A DNA stretch of 64,000 bases, from the NCBI GenBank assembly GCA_002425185.1, contig DILT01000010.1, positions 434,001 through 498,000 of the forward strand, written 5' to 3'. Source of the stretch: Flammeovirgaceae bacterium UBA5585. GTDB taxonomy: Bacteria > Bacteroidota > Bacteroidia > Cytophagales > Cyclobacteriaceae. Positions 16,285 to 25,604 of the stretch are shown piece by piece. The first letter of the stretch is position 1. Each line of letters starts with the position of its first letter. Under the pieces are notes generated by a model. That model was not told the DNA's origin, searched no databases, and worked only from the letters and a program-made list of their open reading frames with translations. A program made the translations under genes and the position numbers.

Positions 16285-18567
16285 ATGAGAAATTATTCAA
16301 TTATTAGAGTCGCTATACCTCTGGCGGTGATATTATCCTTTACTGTACACGCTCAAAAACTAATGGGTGTTGTAGTGGAGAAGAACGCTAATGGTGTTGA
16401 TGAGCCGTTAGCGGGAGCAAATATTATCTGGATGGGCTCCTCTGTCGGTACTACATCCGGAAGCAATGGTGTGTTTATGATTGATCGGGTGGAAGGTACA
16501 TCAAAACTGGTGGTGAGCTATGTGGGGTATAAATCCGACACGTTGACCATCACCAATCAAACCCGCATTAAAGTTACACTCGTTTCGGATGAGTACTTGC
16601 AGGAGGTTACCGTAGTAGGCTGGAGGCCTTCTTCGGGAATAGATCATGCACGAGGCATCAATACCGTTATCATGACGGAGAAGGAATTGTTCAAAGCTGC
16701 ATGTTGTAACCTATCTGAAAGTTTTGAAACCAATCCATCGGTTGACGTAGCCTTTACAGACGCCATTACCGGAACACGGCAAATTCAAATGCTGGGATTA
16801 TCAGGACCGAACACCATGATCTCCATAGAAAATATGCCGGGTGTAAGGGGCCTGGCGTCAAGCCAGGGGATACAATTCATCCCCGGATCGTGGATCAACT
16901 CCATTCAGGTAACCAAAGGAGTAGGGTCAGTTATTAATGGCTATGAAAGTATTGCCGGTCAGATTAATGTGGAAATGAAAAAGCCTGAGGAAAGTGAGCG
17001 CCTATACATCAATGGCTATGTTAATAATGCAGCCCGGTCTGAACTCAATATAAACTACACGGCACACACCAGTGAAAAATGGGCGACAACATTTTTGCTT
17101 CACGGCAGTACTCGACCCTTTGAAATGGATAGTAATGATGATTCCTTTCTGGATTTTCCTACGGGATCACAGCTTAATGCCGTTAACCGGTGGGTATATA
17201 ACAACAACAAGGGTTTACTCGGGCAACTGGGTGTAAAGGTGTTAACCGATACCAAGCAAGGTGGTCAGACTGATTTTAATCCTGAACAAGACAAGTTAAC
17301 CACCAACCGCTACGGATTTGAAATTAATACGCTTCGGTACGAGGCATGGGGTAAGTTGGGGTATCAGTTTACCGGTAAGCCTCATAAAAGCATTGGACTA
17401 CAGCTTTCAGCGGTACGGCATGAGCATGATAGTTACTATGGATTTAACGAACATAGAGCGGATGAGAAGTCTGTGTATGCTAACTTAATTTATCAGTCCA
17501 TAATCGGAACAACAAATCATAAATTTAAGACAGGTATAAGCTTTTTGTATGATGATTTTCAGGAATCATTGATAAACTCCATTCTTCCAATTAATTACAA
17601 TGGAAGTTTTCAAAATACCCTTTCTTTTGATCGTACTGAAGTTGTGCCAGGAATTTTTGCGGAGTACAATTATGATAATTTTGGAAAGTTTTCAGCGATT
17701 GTGGGTGCTCGTGTAGACTATCATAATTTGTTCGGCACGTTGTTCACGCCCCGTGTTCATTTCAAATACAACGCAACAGAAACAACATCATTACGATTGT
17801 CTGTAGGAAGAGGGATTAGGGTTGCAAACATATTAACTGAAAATACAGGCATGTTGGTGTCATCGCGGCAGATCGTATTCGCAGATTTACAGGGTAACAA
17901 GGCGTATGGTTTCAGACCTGATCAGGCATGGAACTTTGGTATTAATATAGCACAGGATTTTACATTGGATTATCGTTCTGGAGCGATCACCGTGGATTAC
18001 TTCTTTACAGATTTTGAAAACCAGGCTGTTCTTGATCTTGATAACACAGCACGAGAAGCAAGATTTTTCGGACTTAATGGTAAATCATTTTCGCACAGTT
18101 TTCAATTTCAGGTTGACTATGAGTTGATGCGCAGGTTTGATTTACGTATGGCTTATCGCTGGCTGAACGTACAGACTGATTATACGGAAGGCAGATTAGT
18201 GCGGCCACTCATTCCGGAGCACCGCGCATTTGTAAACCTCGCGTATGAAACAAAAAATAAGTGGAAGTTTGACTATACCGTACAATGGATGGGAAGACAA
18301 CGGATACCTGATACTTCACAGAATATTCCTGCGTATCAACTACCATCCTATTCACCGGATTATTTCTTAATGAATGCTCAGATCACAAAGGATTTTAAGG
18401 ATAAGTGGAGTGTTTACCTGGGTGTTGAAAACCTCAACAACTTTACGTTGGATAATCCCATTGTCGCAGCTGATCTTCCGTTTAGCCAATATTTTGACAC
18501 CGCAATGGTATGGGGACCAATTTTTGGGAGAATGTTTTACGCTGGTTTTCGATATAGATTAAAATAA
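16285..18567 (+). CDS. TonB-dependent receptor, probable metal-related
   Basis: This outer-membrane receptor of 760 residues has a signal peptide (ending near FTVHAQ), a carboxypeptidase-like domain (about 25-105, EPLAGANIIWMGSSVGTTSG), a plug domain (about 115-235, RQIQMLGLSGPNTMISIENM, VTKGVGSVINGYESIAGQ) and a beta-barrel ending FYAGFRYRLK. It is last in an operon with an HYC_CC_PP protein and an HMA protein, so a metal or metal-chelate substrate is the best guess. A strong bidirectional terminator follows. Confidence 0.92.
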   Translation: MRNYSIIRVAIPLAVILSFTVHAQKLMGVVVEKNANGVDEPLAGANIIWMGSSVGTTSGSNGVFMIDRVEGTSKLVVSYVGYKSDTLTITNQTRIKVTLVSDEYLQEVTVVGWRPSSGIDHARGINTVIMTEKELFKAACCNLSESFETNPSVDVAFTDAITGTRQIQMLGLSGPNTMISIENMPGVRGLASSQGIQFIPGSWINSIQVTKGVGSVINGYESIAGQINVEMKKPEESERLYINGYVNNAARSELNINYTAHTSEKWATTFLLHGSTRPFEMDSNDDSFLDFPTGSQLNAVNRWVYNNNKGLLGQLGVKVLTDTKQGGQTDFNPEQDKLTTNRYGFEINTLRYEAWGKLGYQFTGKPHKSIGLQLSAVRHEHDSYYGFNEHRADEKSVYANLIYQSIIGTTNHKFKTGISFLYDDFQESLINSILPINYNGSFQNTLSFDRTEVVPGIFAEYNYDNFGKFSAIVGARVDYHNLFGTLFTPRVHFKYNATETTSLRLSVGRGIRVANILTENTGMLVSSRQIVFADLQGNKAYGFRPDQAWNFGINIAQDFTLDYRSGAITVDYFFTDFENQAVLDLDNTAREARFFGLNGKSFSHSFQFQVDYELMRRFDLRMAYRWLNVQTDYTEGRLVRPLIPEHRAFVNLAYETKNKWKFDYTVQWMGRQRIPDTSQNIPAYQLPSYSPDYFLMNAQITKDFKDKWSVYLGVENLNNFTLDNPIVAADLPFSQYFDTAMVWGPIFGRMFYAGFRYRLK

Positions 18568-18610
18568 AAAGAGCTTTCCTGAAGGGGAAAATTCAGGAAA
18601 GCTCTTTTAA
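18567..18610. terminator. Bidirectional intrinsic terminator
   Basis: GAGCTTTCCTGAA and TTCAGGAAAGCTC form a perfect 13-bp stem with an 8-base loop and A/T runs on both sides. It separates the convergent TonB receptor (+) and CHAT gene (-), overlapping the ends of both. Confidence 0.9.
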
Positions 18611-21312
18611 AATCCGATCAGAATAAAGGGTGCCCAATAGTAGGGTGCGGCATATTTTGAATTGATCATTTTTAACTTCGCTTGTTGCAGTTTTCTGCTA
18701 TAATCGCTTGATGATTTCTCCAGCAGAAGTTGATAAAAGTCTGTCATTAATACTGCCGTGGATTCATCGGCAACACTCCAGAAGGATACAATAATGTTTT
18801 TTGCACCGGCATAAACCAATGCCCTCGATAGTCCGATCACACCTTCACCTTTAGAGATTTTACCCAAACCGGTTTGACAAGCCGAAAGTGTAACCAAGCT
18901 GGCATTCAGGTGAAGGTTATAAATTTCCCCCGAAAAAAGTTTTCCGTCTTCTGCCTCCGAATCGCTTTGAAGATAAATTCTGGATAGTTCCGGATTGTTT
19001 TCATCAACAATACCGTGGGTAGCCAGGTGTACCAGTGAATAGTCTCTTAAGTTGTTGGCTTTAAGGTTTGTCTCACTGGCCTTTTTGTTTAATAAAACTT
19101 CAGCGCTAATATTCTTGCTTTTAAAAAGCTGTTGAATGGTATTAACCTCTTCTTTTGTGCCTGGTAAATCGTTCAGATAATCGTTGGCAGGAAAGGTTAC
19201 TGGGGCACATAACAAGGCTGATGTAATTGTGGAGCCTTTGCCTTTCTTTTGAAGTAACAGTCCTGCTGAAAATTCATACCGAACGCTATACCGTTGAACT
19301 AAATAGGGTAGTGATGGATACGGTGCTTTCATGTCTTTCACATCTTTGGTAAGCAGCACTTCGAACGGAATTACGCTGAGCCTTCCTGTGGGAAGGATAA
19401 CGAGATCTTTAATCGATCGCGGAATACCCGGTGGTATTAATAATTTATGAAGTTTACGGGCCGTGGAGATATACACATCTTCGCCCATGTAGAACAATCC
19501 ATTACGCAGCCCTGTAATACTTCTGTCGTAATCGGAGGGTATGGTTTTATCAGTGATCCTGAATGACTTACGGGTAATGGTGTAGGTATATAATCTTGCT
19601 GTGTTGCGTTTACTGTCGTCAATAAAGTAACTGATAATTGCAGTTTTGTCATCGATAAGGTTTTGTACTTCTGAAATGGATGGGGAAGAGGAATTGTATT
19701 TCAGGTTGAAATACTCAGGGTATTGCTTTTCAAGATTCTTAGTAAAGGATTGATAACTTTGGTTGAGCTGAAAGGCTGTTTCGCGAAGATATTTCTCTTC
19801 ATCTTCGGATGGCTTTTGCGCAAGTTTTTGTGATACGAGCGCAAGAGCTGATTTCAAGCTCTTTTCTTCTTCCAGCAATTCATCAGGCACTCCGGCAAAT
19901 GATTTGGCATTTGTATCGGAGATAGCATCCAGCAATACTGCCGATTTGCTTTTCTCTGCAAAGTAAAATGATAACTCCCGATAGTTTTTACGTTTCCAGA
20001 TAGCTACATCACTTAATTCATAAGCGATTCGAACACCATCGGCATACACCTCGTTGGCTATGGCGCCTAACGAAATTTTATCCGATTCGTTTGTAGCCTG
20101 CTTGCGCAACCGGTCAATCAACGAATCACATTCCTGAAGTGTCTTAAGTCCCAGGTCAAGATCTTTTTGCTTTAGTGTTCTTCCAAAATGACGTGCTTCA
20201 AGCGTTTGTGCTTTATACATCATGGAGTACAGTAGCTGATTTCCATTATAGAAATTTTCTCCTGTAGGATTTACTTCAATGTTCTCTGAATTGAAGTCGC
20301 TAACATTGGCGATTAATGCCTGCTGATAACTTTGTAGGGCATCCTCATACTTATCATTTGATTGGTGTATGTTACCGATGCGGTTGTGCATAGCGGCCAC
20401 ATCCGGGTGTTTTTTACCATGTGATCCTATGTACATAGCCAGCGCTTTTTCATAAAACCCCATGGCTGTTTTTTTATCATCAAGTTTGGTGTACGTATAG
20501 CCAAGACTCGAAAGCACAAAGGCTTTTGACGCATTCGGTTGAGGATTAATCTTTTCCCAAATGGCTAATGCCGTCTCATAATAATTAATGGCATCGCCAT
20601 ACAGTTCAAGTTGAAAATAGGCAAACCCCAGATTTGAATTGGCCACCGCCATTTTAGGGTGATCTTTGCCATGAAGGTTTTCGTAAATGGCAACTGCTTT
20701 TTCATAATAGTCAATGGCTTTGTCGGCATCAAGTTGTCCGTACACCATCCCTAAGTTGTTATAGGAGTTTGCTATCAATTCATGAGCATCCGGAAGCACA
20801 CTTTGGCGCAATGTTAGGGCCATTTGTAACTGCTCCTCTGCCTGCAGGTATTTTCCGGTACTGTAATAAACCAGGCCAAGGTTTGATAAGGCCTTGGCTG
20901 TTTCTAATGTGTTTCCGGTTTGCTGAAGTATGGTGGTTGCTTCTGTGAGTTGTTCGAGTGCTAAATCGTAACGGCCCTGATTGAGGTACATGTAGCCAAT
21001 GGTTGATTGTGTTATTGCACTGAGTTTAGCGGAATTCTTTGACTGACTTGTTCTTGACAGCACATCGCGAAGCACCTTATCGGCATCATCAAATTTACCT
21101 AGCCCTATTAACGCTTCTGCTTTTCTGTTGGCGAGGATAATGTTAGTGTCAATGTCTTTACTGGTACTCTGATCAATTTTTTGGATAGCGTCCTGATAGC
21201 GCGAGTCAAATAGTAATGCATCAACCTGATTGATTAGTGCCTGATTGGTATTTTGTGCAAGGGTTACACCACTGAGTACAAGAAAAATTAGTATGACGAT
21301 ATTTTTATTCAT
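18607..21312 (-). CDS. Secreted TPR-repeat protein with CHAT peptidase domain
   Basis: This 901-residue protein has a signal peptide (ending near GVTLAQ), about eight to ten TPR repeats (about 25-330, for example ALSNLGLVYYSTGKYLQAEE), a helical middle and a C-terminal CHAT domain. The caspase-like pair is intact: His in LVHLATHG (about 766) and Cys in LVTLSACQTGLG (about 812). It would be an exported cysteine peptidase with a protein-interaction arm. It is third in an operon after a lipoprotein and a predicted outer-membrane protein; its start is 2 bp from the latter's stop. The substrate is unknown. Confidence 0.9.
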   Translation of the reverse strand: MNKNIVILIFLVLSGVTLAQNTNQALINQVDALLFDSRYQDAIQKIDQSTSKDIDTNIILANRKAEALIGLGKFDDADKVLRDVLSRTSQSKNSAKLSAITQSTIGYMYLNQGRYDLALEQLTEATTILQQTGNTLETAKALSNLGLVYYSTGKYLQAEEQLQMALTLRQSVLPDAHELIANSYNNLGMVYGQLDADKAIDYYEKAVAIYENLHGKDHPKMAVANSNLGFAYFQLELYGDAINYYETALAIWEKINPQPNASKAFVLSSLGYTYTKLDDKKTAMGFYEKALAMYIGSHGKKHPDVAAMHNRIGNIHQSNDKYEDALQSYQQALIANVSDFNSENIEVNPTGENFYNGNQLLYSMMYKAQTLEARHFGRTLKQKDLDLGLKTLQECDSLIDRLRKQATNESDKISLGAIANEVYADGVRIAYELSDVAIWKRKNYRELSFYFAEKSKSAVLLDAISDTNAKSFAGVPDELLEEEKSLKSALALVSQKLAQKPSEDEEKYLRETAFQLNQSYQSFTKNLEKQYPEYFNLKYNSSSPSISEVQNLIDDKTAIISYFIDDSKRNTARLYTYTITRKSFRITDKTIPSDYDRSITGLRNGLFYMGEDVYISTARKLHKLLIPPGIPRSIKDLVILPTGRLSVIPFEVLLTKDVKDMKAPYPSLPYLVQRYSVRYEFSAGLLLQKKGKGSTITSALLCAPVTFPANDYLNDLPGTKEEVNTIQQLFKSKNISAEVLLNKKASETNLKANNLRDYSLVHLATHGIVDENNPELSRIYLQSDSEAEDGKLFSGEIYNLHLNASLVTLSACQTGLGKISKGEGVIGLSRALVYAGAKNIIVSFWSVADESTAVLMTDFYQLLLEKSSSDYSRKLQQAKLKMINSKYAAPYYWAPFILIGF

Positions 21313-21314
21313 GA

Positions 21315-22259
21315 TCAGAACCGGTAAAAATAACTAAGGGTCATAACATCTTCGCGTGTCAGGCCATCCGGATTAACATCACGTTGCGTAATTTTTTTTC
21401 CTGCCAACAAGCGAACACCAGATTTTACATTAAAACTGTAGCCTGCCGTAACAATTCCTGAGAGTGCCATACCTAGAGTTCCGTCTAATTTCTCGCGCTC
21501 ATTGGTATTCGTATTTAGAATTTCATCTTTGGTTATCCGCCAGATGGGTAACAGGCCAACTGAAAAATTAAATTGTGCGAAACGAAAATTTCGTTCGGCT
21601 CGCAGCATAACATCCGTGCCTCGCTTTAGTTCATAGCACAAATTATTTTTACGTACATAATCCGGTCCGCCTTCATATACGGGTATCCACTCACCCCACC
21701 TGAACTGATTGCCGTTTTTGTTAAAAGGATGCTGAATGCCCGTGGCAAATAACCATTTTCGGTTCACCAGTGATAAGCCGGCAATGGCATCATACGTACC
21801 TAAACTGGTTTGGTAGTACATGGGAAGCGGGAGGCCAAATTTGTCATCTTTCAGATTTGAATTGTTTGACGGTATTTTACCACCTATGGTTAGTCCGATA
21901 TCAAATTTCTCGGATGAATAAATGTTGCGGGTAAGGCAATAGGAGATGTCACCCAGGCCGCTGGTGTTTCCGAAATTTCCTCGAACGGCCTGGTAAGGAA
22001 GTTTTATCTGAAAAAAAGTTTTGTTATCAATAATGTTAAAGCTCATGTCCAGGTTAGCCACGTAGACCACGGGGGAAAGGGTAGTGGTGCCACGATAAAG
22101 GCTTAGTTCCATCGATCGGAGTTTCAGGGGAACCTTTTTATTAAAGGGTTGATCGGGTTTCATTGCGCCCATGGTGCAGAAACCCGCATCACTACAACCT
22201 TGCGCCAGCGTATAGTAGGCTGTGCCTGCAAGGAAGGCGAGTAGGAGTATATTCCTCAT
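21315..22259 (-). CDS. Predicted outer-membrane beta-barrel protein
   Basis: The 314-residue protein has a signal peptide (ending near YYTLAQ) followed by CSDAGFC and repeated alternating hydrophobic/polar strands ending with an aromatic C-terminus (MTLSYFYRF), which fits a transporter-like beta-barrel. I cannot name the family with certainty. It lies 22 bp after a lipoprotein gene and 2 bp before the TPR-CHAT gene on the same strand, so the three probably act together at the cell surface. Confidence 0.75.
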   Translation of the reverse strand: MRNILLLAFLAGTAYYTLAQGCSDAGFCTMGAMKPDQPFNKKVPLKLRSMELSLYRGTTTLSPVVYVANLDMSFNIIDNKTFFQIKLPYQAVRGNFGNTSGLGDISYCLTRNIYSSEKFDIGLTIGGKIPSNNSNLKDDKFGLPLPMYYQTSLGTYDAIAGLSLVNRKWLFATGIQHPFNKNGNQFRWGEWIPVYEGGPDYVRKNNLCYELKRGTDVMLRAERNFRFAQFNFSVGLLPIWRITKDEILNTNTNEREKLDGTLGMALSGIVTAGYSFNVKSGVRLLAGKKITQRDVNPDGLTREDVMTLSYFYRF

Positions 22260-22281
22260 AAGGATGGTTTAGGTTAACAAA

Positions 22282-22818
22282 TTATTCAGCTCGCTGACCA
22301 CTAATGGCTACAGCATCAATTTCATTCCAACCCTCCACGGCAGGAGAATTTAAGGCTAATCGTACTGCATCCACTAAATAGTTGGTTTCTCTCATGTAGA
22401 TAGTAAAAATTCGAGACGCTTTTGGTAAGTCAGTACGGGCAGGTTTGGAGTAAATTCTTTGCCATTTGCCTGTGTCAGCATTTCTAATGTATACGGTGTC
22501 AACAGCTCCCGGATTATAGGTCTCAAATATTTCAATAGTATGAATCGTTTGGTGGGGCTCAAATCCTAACACAATGAATTCACGATGGTCATCAGCGGTT
22601 AGCGGTGACCATGATTTTTGCAAATCCCCATAGTCGGGATAAACATCCTCTTCGCCCAGGGTTTCGTATGCCGTATAGCCTGGTAAGGATGTGTAATGTG
22701 AACTGAAATTAATTACAGAACTGGCATATTGTCTGATTTTAACACCTTTGAACTCTTCGACAGTGGAGCATTTCAAAATAATTGAACTGATGAAAAGCAG
22801 CAGGATGGTCTTTTTCAT
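22282..22818 (-). CDS. Lipoprotein with discoidin-like domain
   Basis: A 178-residue lipoprotein (lipobox ILKC, followed by STVEEF). The core has HREFIVLGFEPHQTIHTIEIFETYNPGAVDTVYI and VDAVRLALNSPAVEGWNEIDAVAI, split by a short loop, a pattern I associate with F5/8 type C-like (galactose-binding-like) modules in surface proteins of Bacteroidota. It is the first gene of the operon that continues with a predicted outer-membrane barrel and a TPR-CHAT protein. Ligand unknown. Confidence 0.7.
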   Translation of the reverse strand: MKKTILLLFISSIILKCSTVEEFKGVKIRQYASSVINFSSHYTSLPGYTAYETLGEEDVYPDYGDLQKSWSPLTADDHREFIVLGFEPHQTIHTIEIFETYNPGAVDTVYIRNADTGKWQRIYSKPARTDLPKASRIFTIYMRETNYLVDAVRLALNSPAVEGWNEIDAVAISGQRAE

Positions 22819-22869
22819 CTTTTGAGGGTTTACGCATGTTCAAGGTACAAACCCACCAAGAAAAATCCT

Positions 22870-22901
22870 AAAAGAAAAGGCCCGCATAAAATACGAGCCT
22901 T
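22870..22901 (-). terminator. Intrinsic terminator after the M23 peptidase gene
   Basis: AAGGCTCGTA pairs with TGCGGGCCTT (10 bp, two G-T pairs) around a 5-base loop, followed on the minus strand by TTCTTTT. It lies 22 bp after the peptidase stop codon. Confidence 0.75.
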
Positions 22902-22923
22902 CGTTATGATGCCAGGGATAATT

Positions 22924-23901
22924 CTACATGCCTAACGATTGGTTCTCAATGGAAGCCAGTTCGATAATCTTTTCGTAATCGCCCGGAGAAAGATCGCTGT
23001 AGAAATAATGAACGGGGTTAATCATTACACCATGCAGCATAACTTCATAGTGTAAATGGGGTGCCGTGGATAAGCCAGTATTTCCAACATAGCCAATCAG
23101 GTCACCACGCTTAACTTTTTGCCCTTGACGGGCGGCAAACTCGTGCATGTGTGCATAGCGGGTTTTGTATCCGAAGCCATGATCGATGACGATCATTTTT
23201 CCATATCCGCTAAACTTTATGTTTACCTCTTCTATTACACCATCGGCAGTTGCGTAAATGGGTGTTCCGATAGGGGCAGCAAAGTCAACCCCGGTATGCA
23301 TTTTTTTAACCTTATAAATTGGATGCACGCGCATGCCGAAGCCGGAGGCTAAGGCAATAAGTTGTTTGTTTGCAATTGGCTGGATGGCAGGAATAGCGGC
23401 AAAAAGTTTCTCCTTGTTTTCTGCTAACTCAATAACCTCATCCTGCGATTTGGATTCAATATAAATTTTCCTGCGAAGCTTATCTATCTTTTCATGGATG
23501 CTGATAATAGCATCTTTTCGGAGCATATTTTTCTCCTTAATATCTGCGTACCGTTCAGAACCACCTACACCGGCATTCCGTACGGATTTATCAATGGGTT
23601 CTGCACCAAGCACAACACGATAAATATTATCGTCACGGTGCTCCATACCATCCAGTGTTGTGCTTAACCGTTCAACTTCTTCGTTTAGTTTTTCGTAATA
23701 ATACTCCAGTTCCCTAACCTCATTTTTAAGCAGAAGTTCTTTTGGTGATTCAAAGTAAGTACTGAACATCAGGTAAATACCAGCGGCCATAAGCAGGGTA
23801 AGAAAAAACAGGCCAAGTGCATTTAAGATAATGTCACTCGTTTTAGTTCTGACACGTTCGTACTTACAGGTTTCGGTGTCGTAGTAATACTTGATTTTCA
23901 T
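22924..23901 (-). CDS. M23 family metallopeptidase, membrane anchored
   Basis: A 325-residue protein with a cytoplasmic N-terminus, one TM segment (about 26-47), a coiled coil (about 55-85) and a C-terminal M23/LytM domain with the zinc ligands in MHTGVDFAAP (HxxxD) and HLHYEVM (HxH). Enzymes of this type cut peptidoglycan cross-links in the periplasm, and coiled-coil M23 proteins often act with FtsEX or in elongation. It is downstream of mogA by 11 bp on the same strand and has its own terminator. Confidence 0.93.
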   Translation of the reverse strand: MKIKYYYDTETCKYERVRTKTSDIILNALGLFFLTLLMAAGIYLMFSTYFESPKELLLKNEVRELEYYYEKLNEEVERLSTTLDGMEHRDDNIYRVVLGAEPIDKSVRNAGVGGSERYADIKEKNMLRKDAIISIHEKIDKLRRKIYIESKSQDEVIELAENKEKLFAAIPAIQPIANKQLIALASGFGMRVHPIYKVKKMHTGVDFAAPIGTPIYATADGVIEEVNIKFSGYGKMIVIDHGFGYKTRYAHMHEFAARQGQKVKRGDLIGYVGNTGLSTAPHLHYEVMLHGVMINPVHYFYSDLSPGDYEKIIELASIENQSLGM

Positions 23902-23912
23902 AAAACTTGCAA

Positions 23913-24452
23913 TTATAGTGAATGCGGCCTGAACGGTTTTATGACCTCCTCATTGCATTCGATGAACGGTCCTTCCAGCAGATCAATGCAATATGGGATC
24001 GCTGGGAAAATAACATTCAGGCACTGCCGGATGGCTTTTGGCTTCCCCGGAAGGTTCAAAATTAAACAATTTCCTCTAATTCCGGCCGTTTGCCTTGAAA
24101 GGATGGCCGTAGGCACGTATTTGAGGCTTTCCTGGCGCATTAATTCGCCAAACCCCGGCATCATTTTGTCGCACACGGCTTCGGTAGCCTCCGGGGTTAC
24201 ATCGCGTTTTGCGGGCCCCGTTCCGCCACTGGTTATCACCAGACAACATCCCTTATGGTCGGCCATATCGATCAGGGTTTGTTCAATCAGGTGCTGTTCA
24301 TCCGGAATTACGGCATAAACTTTTTGCCACGGACTTTTAATATATTCATTGAGTGTGGCTTCAATTTCTTTTCCGGGAATATCTTCGTAAACACCCTTAC
24401 TGGCGCGATCGCTCACGTTTATAATACCAATACGTATCGGGGAGGTCTTCAT
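23913..24452 (-). CDS. mogA: Molybdopterin adenylyltransferase MogA
   Basis: MogA activates molybdopterin by adenylylation before molybdate insertion. The 179-residue protein matches MogA rather than MoaB in the N-terminal RASKGVYEDIPG, the nucleotide-site TSGGTGPAKRDVTPEAT, the MPGFGELMRQESLKYVPTAI segment (written in two parts) and the C-terminal PYCIDLLEGP...FRPHSL. No other moa/moe gene is visible in the window. It is coupled to trhO upstream (10-bp gap) and the M23 gene downstream. Confidence 0.92.
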   Translation of the reverse strand: MKTSPIRIGIINVSDRASKGVYEDIPGKEIEATLNEYIKSPWQKVYAVIPDEQHLIEQTLIDMADHKGCCLVITSGGTGPAKRDVTPEATEAVCDKMMPGFGELMRQESLKYVPTAILSRQTAGIRGNCLILNLPGKPKAIRQCLNVIFPAIPYCIDLLEGPFIECNEEVIKPFRPHSL

Positions 24453-24462
24453 AGTTAAATAA

Positions 24463-25512
24463 TTATTGTGTCAGTTCAGACTTAACTTTGAGACCTAATT
24501 TCTCAGATCTTCCTTTTTTGAAAACCTGCCTGCCTTTGTTAATTCCTTTTCTGATATTTTTTTGCTGATCAACAGGAAGCATCAGTATCTCCCGGCACTC
24601 TACAGAACAACATCCATTAAATTTCTCGGCACAGGCTTTACACTGAATGAAAAGCAAATGACACCCATCATTTTTACAATTCGTGTGGTCATCGCAAGGT
24701 GTGCCGCATTGATGACACGTGCTGATGATTTCATCTGAGATACGTTCGCCCAACCGTTCATCGAAAACAAAATTTTTACCAATGAATTTATTTTCCAGTG
24801 ATTGTTCCTTTACCTGCCGTGCATATTCAATGATGCCGCCATTCAATTGAAACACGTGTTTGAATCCACGGTGCTTCATCCAGGCACTTGCTTTTTCACA
24901 GCGAATTCCTCCTGTGCAGTACATGATCACATTTTTATCCTTTTTGTCCTCCAGCATTTTTTCTACAACAGGAAGCGCTTCCCGGAACGTATCAACATCC
25001 GGGCAGATGGCATTTTTGAAATGACCCACTTCACTTTCATAATGGTTGCGCATATCCACCACTATAGTTTCCGGATCTTCTGTGAGCTTGTTGAAGTCGG
25101 GTGCGTTAAGGTGGATGCCGCTATCGGTTACATCAAAGGAGCTGTCATCCAATCCGTCAGCAACGATTTTATTGCGAACCAGTATCTTCAGTTTGAAAAA
25201 TGATTTGCCGTTGTCTTCAACCGCAATGTTCAGGCGTATGCCTGATAACCAAGGTATGGCATACAGGTGATCTCTAAACTCATTTAGTTTTTGCGTGGGC
25301 ACACTGATTTGTCCGTTAATCCCCTCATGCGCCACGTAAATTCTGCCCCACACATCGATGGATGCAAAATCATGGTATAGCTTGTCGCGGAAAGCTTTGG
25401 GATCGGCAACCTGGTGGTATTTGTAAAAGGAGAGCGTGGTGCGCTCAGGATTGGGAGTAAGGTAAAGCCGCTCCTTGAGCAACTTGCCTTCAATTCTGTT
25501 AAATAATTGCAT
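24463..25512 (-). CDS. trhO: tRNA uridine(34) hydroxylase TrhO (rhodanese family)
   Basis: TrhO (YceA family) uses molecular oxygen to form 5-hydroxyuridine at the wobble position of tRNA. The 349-residue protein has an N-terminal acylphosphatase-like domain, a rhodanese domain with active loop YCTGGIRCEKASAW (about 200-213) and a C-terminal cysteine-rich zinc-ribbon-like tail (CHQCGTPCDDHTNC, CKACAEKFNGCCSVEC). It is the first gene of a trhO-mogA-M23 run and has a candidate promoter 39 bp upstream. Confidence 0.93.
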   Translation of the reverse strand: MQLFNRIEGKLLKERLYLTPNPERTTLSFYKYHQVADPKAFRDKLYHDFASIDVWGRIYVAHEGINGQISVPTQKLNEFRDHLYAIPWLSGIRLNIAVEDNGKSFFKLKILVRNKIVADGLDDSSFDVTDSGIHLNAPDFNKLTEDPETIVVDMRNHYESEVGHFKNAICPDVDTFREALPVVEKMLEDKKDKNVIMYCTGGIRCEKASAWMKHRGFKHVFQLNGGIIEYARQVKEQSLENKFIGKNFVFDERLGERISDEIISTCHQCGTPCDDHTNCKNDGCHLLFIQCKACAEKFNGCCSVECREILMLPVDQQKNIRKGINKGRQVFKKGRSEKLGLKVKSELTQ

Positions 25513-25550
25513 GTTTATTAGTGTCTTTCGCAGGAAAACCTAATAGGCTG

Positions 25551-25581
25551 CAAATATAAGGGATTGCGGACAGGTGCTAAA
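25551..25581 (-). promoter_or_regulatory. trhO: Candidate promoter of trhO
   Basis: A perfect -7 box TATATTTG (25551-25558, minus strand) lies 19 bp from TTTA (25578-25581), one mismatch from the TTTG -33 element. The predicted start leaves about 32 nt of 5' untranslated region. Confidence 0.45.
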
Positions 25582-25604
25582 ATACGGGTTGTGGAATCAT
25601 TTAA

